Positions 1 to 8,638 of a stretch of 64,000 nucleotides of DNA are shown in pieces. The DNA is from Saccharomonospora marina XMU15 (GTDB lineage Bacteria > Actinomycetota > Actinomycetes > Mycobacteriales > Pseudonocardiaceae). Each line of letters opens with the position of its first letter. Within the stretch, counting starts at the first letter, position 1. Where the stretch lies: assembly GCF_000244955.1 (NCBI RefSeq), contig NZ_CM001439.1:4324643-4388642 (forward strand), given 5' to 3'. The notes under the pieces are model-generated. The model was not told the origin of the DNA, ran no database searches, and saw only the letters and a list, made by a program, of their open reading frames with translations. The translations under genes and the position numbers were made by a program.

Positions 1-429
1 GCGGTTCTGCACCCGCGCGGCCCAGTGCAACGCCAGGGAGGTCTTGCCGACCCAGAAGCCGCCCTCGATGACGGCGGTGACCGCAGCTCCGGGGCGGGCG
101 TGCTCGATGAGGGCGGCGTCGAGCCGGTGCAGATAGTCCTCGCGGCCGACGAAGTCCGCGGCGGCGGGTGGCAGTTGCATCGGACGAGCGGGGGCACGAC
201 GAATCTCGTCCTGTTCGTGGGCGAGCTGTTCCAGCTCGCCGTCGGCACCGAGAGCGCGGTCGACTTCGCGAACCAGCGCAGGTGCCAGCGGGCGCGCGCC
301 GTGCAAGATCTTCGACAAGTAGCTCGCGCTGTAGTTGGTCTGGGCCGCGATGTCGTCGATCGTCATGCCTCGCTGGCGGCGCAGCCGGTGCACCGCCTCC
401 GCGAAAGCGTTGATGGACCTCAATTCCAC
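1..429 (-). CDS. XRE regulator with P-loop domain (5' part, runs off left edge)
   Basis: The first 143 codons of a regulator that continues beyond base 1. The GTG start at 429 is preceded on its strand by a purine-rich GGGGGAG ribosome site. Residues 1 to about 65 form an XRE-type helix-turn-helix (MTIDDIAAQTNYSASYLSKI). After a short linker there is a start of an NTPase domain with the Walker A motif GGFWVGKT at about residues 127-134. This order, HTH then NB-ARC or AAA-like ATPase, is typical of actinomycete regulators that often carry TPR repeats further on; those would lie outside the window. It is read divergently from nothing obvious, with 474 bases of non-coding sequence upstream. Its target cannot be inferred. 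Confidence 0.8.
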   Translation of the reverse strand, partial: MELRSINAFAEAVHRLRRQRGMTIDDIAAQTNYSASYLSKILHGARPLAPALVREVDRALGADGELEQLAHEQDEIRRAPARPMQLPPAAADFVGREDYLHRLDAALIEHARPGAAVTAVIEGGFWVGKTSLALHWAARVQNR

Positions 430-903
430 GTCTCCCCCTGGATGGATCGACGCGCTACAGCCGCTTGTGGCGGAGCAGCGCGTCGCGGCGCCGTCCGAGG
501 ACGGGGCCGCAGGCTGTGGGGACCGGATCGGACGTCCGCATCACCAAGTGGAGCGACGACCGCGACAGCCGAGATTCGTTTGTCCCGCGCCGACACGCGG
601 AGTGACCATCCCGTCAATGACAGGCAGTCACCACCCAACGCCCACGCCGGGGCGCCTCGCCACCGTCACACCCTTGAAGCGATGCGACAGCCACCAGTCA
701 CAGCTCGCGGGAGATTTCCCAGCTCATCCGGTCCTGCGTCGCAAGACCTCTCCCCGGAGGTGGAAGATCACCCGATCTTTCCTGGATACCCGCATCTCCC
801 CAACCGATGCAACTACCGGGTAACCGATTACACCTTTCGGGCTAATCGTGACACGCAACACTACTCAACGCAACCGAGTAGAACTACCTGCCGTCACTGA
901 GTG
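430..903. other. intergenic region upstream of the XRE/P-loop regulator
   Basis: No convincing coding sequence on either strand. It probably holds the promoter of the minus-strand regulator and the 3' end of the small-gene operon. The only structure I noticed is a short inverted repeat, CGATTA at 825-830 and TAATCG at 843-848, in a locally AT-rich stretch. Confidence 0.5.
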
Positions 904-1146
904 TTATGACGCTTGTGCGAACGAGGTACGTCGGTGCGGCGTCGGGAGCGGGTACAGCAGCGCCACGGTTTCGACAGCGCACTCCGGGCAGATCCGCAGG
1001 TTCGCCGGACGACGCGGCCCCAGAGATTCGAGCACGAGCTGGCCCTCGTGCAGGTGACGGGTGCACACAGAGACGTCGGTGTCGGGCAAGGCGGTGTGTG
1101 CGCGTCCGGGGTGGTACGGGCTGACGCCCCACTGCAAGTTGGTCAT
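904..1146 (-). CDS. small CxxC-containing hypothetical protein
   Basis: An 80-residue protein, last gene of the coupled minus-strand run. The ATG at 1146 overlaps the stop of the gene upstream (ATGA), and an exact GAGGAGG lies just before it. The middle holds a CTRHLHEG segment and an ICPEC motif, so two to three cysteines and two histidines could bind a metal. I do not recognise the family. Its place at the end of an operon of small regulator-associated genes suggests an accessory role. Confidence 0.65.
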   Translation of the reverse strand: MTNLQWGVSPYHPGRAHTALPDTDVSVCTRHLHEGQLVLESLGPRRPANLRICPECAVETVALLYPLPTPHRRTSFAQAS

Positions 1147-1709
1147 GGTGAACCTCCTCGGGTCGCGGCTGTGATCTCGGTGAAGCTGGAGTAGGCGGCC
1201 TCGATCGCGGAGTCCGGCAACGGGTCGAGCCCGACGTCCGCGCGCGCGAGGTTGACCTCGGCCGGACGGCGCAGCGGGTAGAGGCGGCCGGCTGCCTCGG
1301 TGCCGAGCCGCAGCCACTGGGTGCCGTAGTGCTGCGGGCGCTGTTGGTCGGTCGCGACCCGATCGGACAGAAACGCCAGGTCGCGGGGTGCGGCGTCGCG
1401 ATTGGCGACCGCGGCGCGCAGCTTCGGCAGCCAGCAGGCCCGGTACGGCGCGGGCGCGTGCTGGGCCAGCACCCAGGCGGCGTGCGCGCCGTCGACGCCA
1501 ACTGTGCGGCGGCCGGGCCAGCCGTGTACCGCCACGATCGGCGCGAACCAGCGCACGTTGTCCTCATCGACCCGCTGAACGGCCTCCCACTGCTCCGGCA
1601 TGGGAGCCACCGGGTCAAGCTCGGCGCGAGCGCGCTGATCGACGGCGGCACGCTCGATCAGCTCGCCGCGCAGCGCGGCCAGCTCCGGGTCGACGCCGGC
1701 CCTGTTCAC
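1143..1709 (-). CDS. DUF6624-like protein
   Basis: A 188-residue protein. The GTG start at 1709 overlaps the upstream stop (GTGA) and has AGGAGG six bases before it; a longer reading frame upstream is spurious. The conserved middle (VHGWPGRRTVG, then LSDRVATDQQRPQHYGTQW) matches my memory of the DUF6624 family, a domain of unknown function whose mark is the YGTQ block. There is no signal peptide and no membrane segment. It is coupled to genes on both sides by four-base overlaps, so it is translated with them. The family name is from memory and no function is known to me. Confidence 0.7.
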   Translation of the reverse strand: MNRAGVDPELAALRGELIERAAVDQRARAELDPVAPMPEQWEAVQRVDEDNVRWFAPIVAVHGWPGRRTVGVDGAHAAWVLAQHAPAPYRACWLPKLRAAVANRDAAPRDLAFLSDRVATDQQRPQHYGTQWLRLGTEAAGRLYPLRRPAEVNLARADVGLDPLPDSAIEAAYSSFTEITAATRGGSP

Positions 1710-1996
1710 GGCTGTCCTCCTGCCAGCGCGGCCGATCCGGACGCGGTCAGCATGAGAGGCCGATCGGCCTCGTCGGCGAGATGGCCGGACGCGAGCAGTT
1801 CGGCACATGCCTGCGCGATCCACTCAGGCACCGCCCGGCCCCCGTCGGTGAACAGCTCGCCGTCGTGGCGACGCAGCGCTCCGCGCGCGGCCCGGCGCAA
1901 TGCCCACCAGCCCGCGATGTCGACCCCGGCGCCATCCGCGCGGCAGCTCATCCCGGTTGTCGGTTCGGCGGCATCGAGCGAGGTTGCGGGCGTCAT
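1706..1996 (-). CDS. small hypothetical protein
   Basis: A 96-residue protein starting at the ATG at 1996, which overlaps the upstream stop (ATGA). The centre (RRAARGALRRHDGELFTDGGRAVPEWIAQA) is charged and looks soluble; the end is alanine-rich. I do not recognise it. The evidence that it is real is its tight coupling to both neighbours rather than any domain. Confidence 0.6.
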   Translation of the reverse strand: MTPATSLDAAEPTTGMSCRADGAGVDIAGWWALRRAARGALRRHDGELFTDGGRAVPEWIAQACAELLASGHLADEADRPLMLTASGSAALAGGQP

Positions 1997-2487
1997 GGCT
2001 TCCCCGATCGAACGGCTGGCACCGAGATGGCCAGGGCGCGGGTGGTGGCCAGCAGCGCGGCCTGCGCGGGCAGATCGGCCCGGGTGGGCCAGTCGACCCA
2101 GCGCCACAGATCCAGGGCCTCGGTCTCCGGCGACGGCAGCACCACCAGGGCGTTGTCCCCGACCACGCTGACGCCCAACGGCACCAGCGCGGCCACATGC
2201 TCCAGCGTCGCGCTGCCCGGCCCGCTCAGGAACGTCCACCGTTCGCCACCCGGATGCGCCAGCGCCGGGGCGGGCATAGCCCGCACCCGCAGGCTCGGCG
2301 CGACCTTCCGGCCCAGCGCAGCGGGCATCGTCACCGCGCCGAGCAGCCCGCCCAGGCGCAAGGCGATCCGGTTGCCCTCGACCAACTGAGCAGGCAGCCC
2401 GCAGGTGGCCCAGTAGTACTCGCATCGCCGCGCCGCTGTGTCCCCGGCCGACGCCGGGGGCGCCACGCAGGAAACGGACATGCCCAT
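1993..2487 (-). CDS. hypothetical protein, possibly primase-polymerase-associated
   Basis: A 164-residue protein. ATG at 2487 shares one base with the preceding stop (TGATG) and follows a GAAGGGA site. It begins MGMSVSCVAPP and contains CEYYWATCG and GERWTFLSGPG. Its overall look, with that segment before a run of hydrophobic strands, recalls the second half of small actinomycete primase-polymerase-like proteins. The gene directly upstream resembles the first half, so the two may be a split pair. This is a weak similarity from memory. Confidence 0.55.
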   Translation of the reverse strand: MGMSVSCVAPPASAGDTAARRCEYYWATCGLPAQLVEGNRIALRLGGLLGAVTMPAALGRKVAPSLRVRAMPAPALAHPGGERWTFLSGPGSATLEHVAALVPLGVSVVGDNALVVLPSPETEALDLWRWVDWPTRADLPAQAALLATTRALAISVPAVRSGKP

Positions 2488-3044
2488 CAGTCCCTTCGTG
2501 TCTGGCCGCTCAGCGCGGCCCGCGCGCTGGCGGAGTCGGGTACGAACCACGCGGTCTCCTGCGGCGTGATCCGCCAGCGCGAGATCTGTCCCGGCACCTG
2601 GCTCGGCGGCAGCAGCACGCATCCCTCCCGTACCGAGCGAGGCGGATCACCAGCTCGAACTCCGGTATCGGCGGCGTGGTCGACGATCAGGTGCCAGCGC
2701 AGGCCCGGCCCGACCACGATCGGGCCGAGACATCCGGCGCTTCGGAGCGCCGCTTCGGCCCCGCTGCCGCCGGGACCGAGGTCGATCACCCCGATCGCGC
2801 CGGGACGCAGGAGAATGGGCCACGGCCGATCCGTCCACGCCTCGAACGCCTCGTCCTCGGACACGGGCCCGCCTCGGCAGATCAGATCGGTGGCCTCGGG
2901 CAACGACTGGTCCTCGAGGGCGCCCGTCCTGGCGGACGGTGCGGGAACACCACGGCAGATCGGCCAGCCGTGCGCGGCGTACTCGGTCGCGGCGCAGCGC
3001 ATCTCCGTCAACGCGCCCGCCGGATACGGATGCGTGCTCAACAC
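2487..3044 (-). CDS. primase-polymerase N-terminal-like protein
   Basis: A 185-residue protein with a GTG start at 3044 that overlaps the end of the upstream gene by seven bases. The start (EMRCAATEYAAHGWPICRGV) followed by FEAWTDRPWPILLRPG and VIDLGPGG resembles the opening of bifunctional primase/polymerase (Prim-Pol) domains of actinomycete accessory regions. The catalytic acidic motifs are not clear in what I can read, so activity is doubtful. It lies in a coupled operon of small proteins next to regulators. It could be a conserved non-catalytic relative. Confidence 0.55.
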   Translation of the reverse strand: MLSTHPYPAGALTEMRCAATEYAAHGWPICRGVPAPSARTGALEDQSLPEATDLICRGGPVSEDEAFEAWTDRPWPILLRPGAIGVIDLGPGGSGAEAALRSAGCLGPIVVGPGLRWHLIVDHAADTGVRAGDPPRSVREGCVLLPPSQVPGQISRWRITPQETAWFVPDSASARAALSGQTRRD

Positions 3045-3313
3045 CGGGCATCACCCTTCTGCGGTCCAGGTGCCTCGTCCGCGGATGTTGGTTCGCCGAC
3101 TGGCATCGTGGGGGTGAACCAGTCATGAAAGTCCGTCATCGTGCGGCGCGGTGCGTCGGTGTCCCACTGGTGGAGCCCTTCGAGCACCTGCTCGTACAAC
3201 ACAGCCCGCTCGGAACCGCCATCTCCTGGTTGTCCGGCAATCGGCTCGGACGACGTGAGCGGAACGGGCAGCGGTTCAGGTGCACGAGCTTCGTCGAGGG
3301 CATGCCGGCTCAC
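3038..3313 (-). CDS. small acidic hypothetical protein
   Basis: A 91-residue protein starting at the GTG at 3313 (GTGA overlap with the upstream stop). The C-terminal half is acidic and aromatic (MTDFHDWFTPTMPVGEPTSADE) and the N-terminal half proline-rich. No domain is recognised. The start was chosen for the four-base overlap; a longer frame upstream merely runs through the neighbouring gene. Confidence 0.5.
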   Translation of the reverse strand: MSRHALDEARAPEPLPVPLTSSEPIAGQPGDGGSERAVLYEQVLEGLHQWDTDAPRRTMTDFHDWFTPTMPVGEPTSADEAPGPQKGDARC

Positions 3314-3744
3314 GACAACGTCCTTGCCTGCACAACGCGCTCCAGCAACGCGACGACCATGCTGCAGGGCGGCAAAAGCTGGTCCGGACCAGGCGGCACG
3401 ACCCAGGCGTGTCGCGTCCTCCCGCCTGGGCCAGGTCTCGGGCCTGGCGTGAGCTGCGCGCCGTCGGGCAGCAGCCGGACCTTGGCGTGGATCAGGGACT
3501 CCGGCAGCGCGAAATCGGCCCGCCGGTGCGGCGCGGTCAGCACCGCCCACCGCCTGGGACCGTGCCGCAAGACAGGCCCCCGAAGGCAACCCGACGCCAG
3601 CTCAGCGACCACAGGCCGGGCAAGGTTCTCGGGTATGTCGAGCACGTCGATGGCCGCGTCCTCGGTCGTGGCGCGGCCCCCTGCGCCGTGCCACGCCCCT
3701 TGGACGGGCTGTCGAACCGCTGCTTCACACGGACCGGCCATCAC
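3310..3744 (-). CDS. hypothetical protein in coupled operon
   Basis: A 144-residue protein. Either the GTG at 3744 (GTGA overlap) or the ATG at 3741 (TGATG) may be the start; both keep it coupled to the upstream gene. It contains DVLDIPENLARPVVAELASG, then RHGPRRWAVLTAP and HAWVVPPGPDQLLPP. Proteins of this style occur in actinomycete XRE-associated small-gene operons. I cannot give a function. Confidence 0.55.
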   Translation of the reverse strand: MMAGPCEAAVRQPVQGAWHGAGGRATTEDAAIDVLDIPENLARPVVAELASGCLRGPVLRHGPRRWAVLTAPHRRADFALPESLIHAKVRLLPDGAQLTPGPRPGPGGRTRHAWVVPPGPDQLLPPCSMVVALLERVVQARTLS

Positions 3745-4190
3745 GCTGCCTCCGACGTGACCATCGGCGGCGACTGGAGGGCGTGACGGCCGCTGGGCTC
3801 GCGTTCGTCGTGGTCGCGAAGAACGACCGACACCCGCCCAGCAGCTTCCGCGGTGTGCCGCCCTCCCGGTGCCTCGCGATGCGGCGTGGGTGCCGCTCCC
3901 GGATGGCTCCGAGGTGCGGGGATTCCCTCTCGCGCGGATTCATCGAGGCGCGCGTGCAACTCGATGGCGTCCCGCAACGCAGCACGTAGCTGCCCCGCAG
4001 CACGTGGATCGAACAGCACCACGACGCCGACTCTGGCGATCGTGATCTGGGGTCCGTCCTTCGCAACCGAAACCTCGACGTGGAATCGGCGGCCGTCGCG
4101 ATCGCGGCACGGCACCATCCCGGCGCCTCGAAGAGGCTTCCACCCAGCTCTGGTCAGCAGGGTCATGAGCCTGTGTCGGTTGCGCCTCAT
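3741..4190 (-). CDS. hypothetical basic protein, first gene of small operon
   Basis: About 149 residues from the ATG at 4190; an in-frame GTG at 4199 is an alternative start, with GGAAGGTGG just before it. The N-terminus is basic (MRRNRHRLMTLLTRAGW) and followed by a beta-rich segment (RRFHVEVSVAKDGPQITIARVGVVVLFD). The C-terminal third is disordered in composition. It heads the minus-strand run of seven coupled genes ending at 904. The divergent XRE gene at 4422 lies across an AT-rich spacer that probably carries promoters for both. Confidence 0.55.
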   Translation of the reverse strand: MRRNRHRLMTLLTRAGWKPLRGAGMVPCRDRDGRRFHVEVSVAKDGPQITIARVGVVVLFDPRAAGQLRAALRDAIELHARLDESAREGIPAPRSHPGAAPTPHREAPGGRHTAEAAGRVSVVLRDHDEREPSGRHALQSPPMVTSEAA

Positions 4191-4299
4191 GCTTGTCACC
4201 CACCTTCCGCGACAGCGGCAGCTCGTGGCGTACCGCCGCGCCTCATCGGGCTGTCGGCCTTCGAGAATGCATCCCTGCTTACAGGAATGAACGCGATAG

Positions 4300-4345
4300 T
4301 TTGTAGATTAGCCAGATAATTATCGGAGACATATAGCCCGTATGG
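4300..4345. promoter_or_regulatory. AT-rich divergent promoter/operator region
   Basis: This stretch is clearly AT-rich against its surroundings and lies between divergent genes (4190 minus, 4422 plus). It contains the perfect palindrome GATAATTATC at 4315-4324, whose GATAAT half resembles a -10 box. An XRE protein could bind it, but that is inferred from position. Confidence 0.4.
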
Positions 4346-4421
4346 GTGTTCTTATCGATGGAGGCGAGTAATCTCGTGGAGTATGTGCCGCGAGTGATCC
4401 AGGAGCAGGAAGGACCGGACC

Positions 4422-5312
4422 TTGGCGAAGCAACACGCCTCCAGCACGCTGCGAGCGTGGGAGCTGGGTGTGCGACTGCGTCGGGCTCGCGGCGATCTGG
4501 GCCTCACGGCCGCCGCGGTCGCCAAGCGGGTCAAGATCGCGCCCAGCAACTTCTCCGCGATCGAGGCCGGCAAGCGCCGCGTCACCGCGAACAACCTGGC
4601 CCAGCTCGTCGAGACCTACGAACTCGATGACGCCGAGCGGGAGCTACTCGAAACCCTGCGCGTCGAAGCCGAGCAGCGGAACTGGTGGCACGACTACACC
4701 GAGCTGTACAGCGAGGAGTTCCTCCGATTCCTCGGCTTGGAAGCCGGCGCCAGCCTGGTGCGCGAATGGGCACCGATCTACGTCGCGGGACTGCTGCAGA
4801 CCAACGAGTACGCTCGTGCGACGATTCGCGCGGGCAGCCCCTACATCAAGGCCGTCGACGTCGGCCCCCGGCTGGAAACCAGGCTGGCTCGCCAGGCCCT
4901 GCTCGACGAAGGGCTGAAGATGGACGTCGTGCTCGCCGAAGGCGCTCTGCGTCAGCAGGTCGGAGGACGTGCCGTCATGTGCCGTCAGCTCGACCACCTC
5001 ACCGAAGTGATCACCCGGCCCAACAGCGCCGTCAGGGTGCGGGTGGTGAACTACGAAGCCGGAGCGCACGCACTGACCGGTGGGCCGCTGAGCCTGTTGA
5101 GCTTCGACAACGCGCTGCTGCCCGACCTCATCTGGCAGGAAACCGCGATCACCGGCAATCTCATCGACCGAGTGCAGGTCGTCCGCGAGTTCAAGGCCAG
5201 CTTCGAGGACGTCTTCGGTTCGGAGGACGTCTCCAATGCGGTTGCGCTCAACGACGCCGACTCGCTCGCTCTGATTCAGCAGATCCGCCACGAAATGGAG
5301 GCCGCAGCGTGA
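4422..5312 (+). CDS. XRE-family regulator, Scr1/DUF5753 type
   Basis: A 296-residue DNA-binding protein of the type that pairs with DUF397 proteins in actinomycetes. Residues about 12-65 are an HTH (GLTAAAVAKRVKIAPSNFSAIE). The rest is the DUF5753 effector domain, with the hallmarks REWAPIYVAGLLQTNEYAR and later RVVNYEAGAHAL. The start is the TTG at 4422, preceded by AGGAGCAGGAAGGA; no better start fits. It overlaps the DUF397 gene by four bases (GTGA), so the two are made together. Relatives control development or antibiotic genes. The target here is unknown. Confidence 0.9.
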   Translation: MAKQHASSTLRAWELGVRLRRARGDLGLTAAAVAKRVKIAPSNFSAIEAGKRRVTANNLAQLVETYELDDAERELLETLRVEAEQRNWWHDYTELYSEEFLRFLGLEAGASLVREWAPIYVAGLLQTNEYARATIRAGSPYIKAVDVGPRLETRLARQALLDEGLKMDVVLAEGALRQQVGGRAVMCRQLDHLTEVITRPNSAVRVRVVNYEAGAHALTGGPLSLLSFDNALLPDLIWQETAITGNLIDRVQVVREFKASFEDVFGSEDVSNAVALNDADSLALIQQIRHEMEAAA

Positions 5313-5677
5313 CCACAGATCCCCGTAACCCCGTCCGCCAGCGCACGGGCTGGTTCAAGTCAAGCTTCAGCCCCTCGCAAGGTGGCTGCGTCGAAGTCCT
5401 CTTCGAAACTTCAGCCGTCCTGGTTCGCGACACGAAAGATCACGGTGAGGGACCCGTGCTCACCGTCGACATAGCCGCGTGGCCCGGCTTCCTCGCCGAG
5501 GTCATCGGCACGGCACCCGCTGGCAGCAACCACGCTCTGCGCATCGAACACCAGACCGATGGTGGCGTGCGCCTGCGCGCCAATGACGGCACCGCACTCG
5601 CCTACACCGTGGTCGAGTGGACCGCGTTCACTCGAGGCGCCGAAGCTGGCCAGTTCACGCTCCAACCAGCGGCGTAG
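5309..5677 (+). CDS. DUF397 protein
   Basis: A 122-residue partner of the XRE gene just upstream, starting at the GTG that overlaps its stop. The N-terminal WFKSSFSPSQGGCVEVLFE is the DUF397 signature (W-KSS-S-GG-CVEVA-), followed by VLVRDTKD. It is roughly twice the length of a minimal DUF397 protein; the second half (WPGFLAEV through VVEWTAFTRGA) looks like a partial second repeat of the fold. Members act as partners or antagonists of their XRE regulator, in the manner of BldB-like proteins. Confidence 0.85.
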   Translation: MTTDPRNPVRQRTGWFKSSFSPSQGGCVEVLFETSAVLVRDTKDHGEGPVLTVDIAAWPGFLAEVIGTAPAGSNHALRIEHQTDGGVRLRANDGTALAYTVVEWTAFTRGAEAGQFTLQPAA

Positions 5678-5887
5678 CGGGCTCACAAGGCGGTCCACCG
5701 TGATCACACCATTCGCATCACCACCGTTCCGCACAAGATCGGATAACCAACCACCCACCAGCACACACGGCGAGACGCGATCGCAAAAGACCCCAGTTGT
5801 AGGCCGCTTGTAGGACTCGAACCCCGACCAGGCGATCGAACCGTGCCGTCGCCCGCGATTCGCGCTGGAACCCGGCAGGAGGACGCG

Positions 5888-7267
5888 ATGACCACCGCAG
5901 AAGATGACCATCTTCATCCCCTTGCCGTCGTCTTGCGCGAACGCGAGCTGACGCTGGACAAGCTGGCCTCGTCCTACCGCGGAGAACTCGCGCGCCAAGG
6001 GCTGCGATCGGGGGCAGACCGGCAGCTCATATGGAAGTGGAAGTCGGGCAAGAAGACGCCGAGCACCGAGTCGCAGCACGTGCTGGCCACGGTGCTCGGC
6101 GTCCCGCACACTCTTGTCACAGAGCGCGGATGGCCATCCTGGGTGTGGTGCGCAACCAACACACACGGGCAACTGGTCGAGCCGCCGTGGTCGATCGCCG
6201 GGACCATGAAGGTACTTCGCTGGGTGACAGGAGATCGAGTGGATCGTCGCGGCTTTCTGGCCCTCTCGGGCGCGAGCCTGCTCGGAGTCGTCACTGAGTG
6301 GGCCTCCAATATGGCGACAGCCAAAGCAGCGACGCTCGTGGTGCCTGAGACGCGAGGGGAATACCTCAGCCGTGAGGTCCTCGACCGTCTGGGAAACCGC
6401 CTTGCCGAACTCCGCCACTTGGACGATGTTTTCGGCGGCACAGATCTTCGACACCTGGCCCGCGCCGAGCTTCGCTGGCTCTCGACCCTCGCGGACACCG
6501 CCACCTACGACGAACCAACCGGCAGGACCCTTTTCGCCCACATCACCGAAGCGGCCCGCCTGTGCGGCTGGCTCCACTTCGACGTGGCACAACACGCCGC
6601 GGCCCAGGAGCACTACGTCACCGCGCTGCGGTCCTCGGTCGAGGCGAATGCTCCCGAAGCCGGCGCCCATGTTCTCGCCTGCATGAGCTTCCAAGTAATG
6701 CTCGAAGGGCACCCGAATGATGCCCTCTCCCTCCTGGACACGGCATCAGACTTCCTCGGCCGCGGCGGTAACGCCCGTCTGAGAGCCATGATTGCCAGTC
6801 GCAAGGCGCGGGCGTACGCCATCGACGGAGACGCCAGGGGCTGCGGTCACCAGCTCAACCTCGCCGAGCGGTATCTCGACGCGGCCGATACCGCTCGCGA
6901 CAACGCCCCGGACTGGATCTACTACTTCGACCACGCCGAGTTGGACGCCCAGGCTGGCGCTTGCTGGGTGAGTTTGTCCCAGCCCGCACGCGCGAGGCCC
7001 CTGATTGACTCCGCGCTGAGCACGATGAGTAGCGACTACGTTCGCGACCGAACGATCTATCACGCTCGCAGCGGGCAGGCGTACGCCGATGCCAACGAAC
7101 TCGACATGGCGTGCCGCGATTTCGCCACCGCGATCGATCTCGCAGCTCAAACCCAGTCAGTCCGATCAATCGAGACAATACGCGCCGGTAGAGTCACCCT
7201 GGATCGCTATAAAGGCGACCCACGGATTAGCAAACTCGATCGACAGCTCCAACGGATCGCTTGCTGA
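5888..7267 (+). CDS. XRE-TPR transcriptional regulator
   Basis: A 459-residue regulator. The ATG at 5888 follows CAGGAGGACGCG, a clear ribosome site. The N-terminal ~75 residues form a helix-turn-helix (LDKLASSYRGELARQG, IWKWKSGKKTPS). A linker with a hydrophobic stretch (FLALSGASLLGVV) leads to helical repeats of TPR type covering residues about 170-450. This layout is shared by the gene at 24647. Such proteins often regulate or respond to small signals in Streptomyces and relatives. The SDR gene starts two bases after its stop, so they are cotranscribed. Confidence 0.8.
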   Translation: MTTAEDDHLHPLAVVLRERELTLDKLASSYRGELARQGLRSGADRQLIWKWKSGKKTPSTESQHVLATVLGVPHTLVTERGWPSWVWCATNTHGQLVEPPWSIAGTMKVLRWVTGDRVDRRGFLALSGASLLGVVTEWASNMATAKAATLVVPETRGEYLSREVLDRLGNRLAELRHLDDVFGGTDLRHLARAELRWLSTLADTATYDEPTGRTLFAHITEAARLCGWLHFDVAQHAAAQEHYVTALRSSVEANAPEAGAHVLACMSFQVMLEGHPNDALSLLDTASDFLGRGGNARLRAMIASRKARAYAIDGDARGCGHQLNLAERYLDAADTARDNAPDWIYYFDHAELDAQAGACWVSLSQPARARPLIDSALSTMSSDYVRDRTIYHARSGQAYADANELDMACRDFATAIDLAAQTQSVRSIETIRAGRVTLDRYKGDPRISKLDRQLQRIAC

Positions 7268-7268
7268 G

Positions 7269-7979
7269 ATGCGTGCGTCTGAAGATCGGGTCGCCCTTGT
7301 TACCGGAGCCAGCAGGGGCATCGGACGGGAAATCGCCCGCCAGCTTTCTGCTCGCGGAATATCGGTATGCGCGGGCGTACGCAATCACGGCCCCGAGTCG
7401 CTCATAGCGGAAGGAAATTCCGCTGCCTCGGTTCTTTATCGCGAGATCGCACTCGATGTCACCCAGCCAGATTCCGTACGCGAGGCTGTCCAAGCCGTTC
7501 TTCGCATGTTCGGAAGAATTGACATTCTCGTGAACAATGCAGGAATCTCCGATGGGGACCACGACGCGTTACGGCTCGATGTCGAAGCATTCAAGAACGT
7601 GATGGACGTGAACGTACTGGGAGCCTGGCGACTGTGCGAGTCGGTGATACCAGCGATGACCGCAAATAACTATGGTCGCATCGTAAATATCTCCAGCACC
7701 CTCGGGTCGTTGCATCATCTGAACCGGGCGACTGAACCTGCATACCGGGTCAGTAAAGCTGCCATAAACGCCTTGACCCGCGTGTTCGCCGCCCGTTTGA
7801 GCGGGACGGGAATCCTCGTCAACGCTGCATCTCCGGGCTGGGTCAGAACGGACCTCGGAGGACCGAATGCGCCGCGTTCTGTCCAACAAGGAGCCGACAC
7901 CCCTGTCTGGCTTGCTACGCTTCCTGAAGATGGCCCATCAGGCGGCCTCTTCTATGACCGCGCACCGCTCGAATGGTGA
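7269..7979 (+). CDS. short-chain dehydrogenase/reductase
   Basis: A 236-residue NAD(P)-dependent SDR. The cofactor motif TGASRGIG is at about residues 12-19, NNAG follows at about residue 90, the catalytic Ser at NISSTLG and the YxxxK pair at YRVSK. The ATG at 7269 is one base after the stop of the XRE-TPR gene. The C-terminal part (NAASPGWVRTDLGG, then GLFYDR) is the same type as in the SDR at 60183 in the right-hand operon. Substrate unknown. Pairing with a regulator suggests a regulated redox step. Confidence 0.85.
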   Translation: MRASEDRVALVTGASRGIGREIARQLSARGISVCAGVRNHGPESLIAEGNSAASVLYREIALDVTQPDSVREAVQAVLRMFGRIDILVNNAGISDGDHDALRLDVEAFKNVMDVNVLGAWRLCESVIPAMTANNYGRIVNISSTLGSLHHLNRATEPAYRVSKAAINALTRVFAARLSGTGILVNAASPGWVRTDLGGPNAPRSVQQGADTPVWLATLPEDGPSGGLFYDRAPLEW

Positions 7980-8638
7980 GCGTCGGCGAGCAGAGCTTTC
8001 CGTATGAAATGGCTCAAAGCGGCCTTTCGGTGGACGTCGCCATCAAGGTGTAAGTTCAGCGCCGACCAAGCGAAGCCTACTTTCTGTAGCCCAGCGGGGG
8101 TCCGACCGCGGGTTGACCGAGCGTGTGGAAATGCTGCGACCTACAAGCGTCCTACGACTTTCTACTTCCCCTTCCGCCCGCCAAGCGCAATGCTCGCTGT
8201 CTCGTTACTCGTGCGATTAGTCAAAGGAGCACGCCCGGCGAGCAAACCTGGCCTGCTGCTACAGATGCCAGGCCCGACCGAAGCTAGCAGGAAGAGGTGC
8301 GTGATCGCTGTTGTGGCACTTCGGTGGTACTTCAGGGCGACATCCTGCACTTAGCCTCCTGCGTTCGGGCGGGGCCAAGACGACCTACTCCAAGGGGGAA
8401 GAGTGACTGTTCGGTTAGGGGTTGAACGCAAGAGAGTTCGGCGTGCCCGACCGTCGCGCGAGAACGACGACGTCGCCCCCTTCCCCCACTCTGTTCCTGT
8501 TTTCTCACACCGATTAATCGCCTTCTGCGCGAACAGGGGAGCCTCTTCTGCGCGTTCCGGCCACCTCGCGGGCGAGGCTGGGAGCGGCGGCGTGGTGACA
8601 CATCCCCGAATCGGTTGCGCATCGCAACGAGAGATGTC
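7980..8638. other. gene-free region with direct-repeat element
   Basis: No plausible gene on either strand; the short open frames here have shadow-like composition. Near its right end is the 21-base sequence at 8313-8333, reported separately, that recurs at 29246-29266. The promoter of the operon beginning at 8639 should lie here. Confidence 0.5.
8313..8333 (+). repeat. 21-base element, copy 1 (direct repeats GGCACTTC/GGTACTTC)
   Basis: GTGGCACTTCGGTGGTACTTC contains two similar eight-base units spaced so that they recur every 11 bases, about one helical turn. A copy with 19 of 21 identical bases lies at 29246-29266. Both precede plus-strand genes. It may be an operator; no protein can be assigned. 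Confidence 0.4.

Noticed and set aside
25-900. Plus-strand open frame of 291 codons at the left edge
   Set aside because: It is the shadow of the minus-strand XRE/P-loop gene (1-429) and runs on through non-coding sequence; no domain or start signal.
5811-5825. TAGGACTCGAACCCC, like the T-arm of a minus-strand tRNA
   Set aside because: The rest of a tRNA cannot be folded around it: only three T-stem pairs form and no anticodon or D arm is found. At most an old attachment-site trace.
8004-8354. 116-codon plus-strand frame
   Set aside because: No ribosome site, shadow-like composition and no domain; kept as intergenic.
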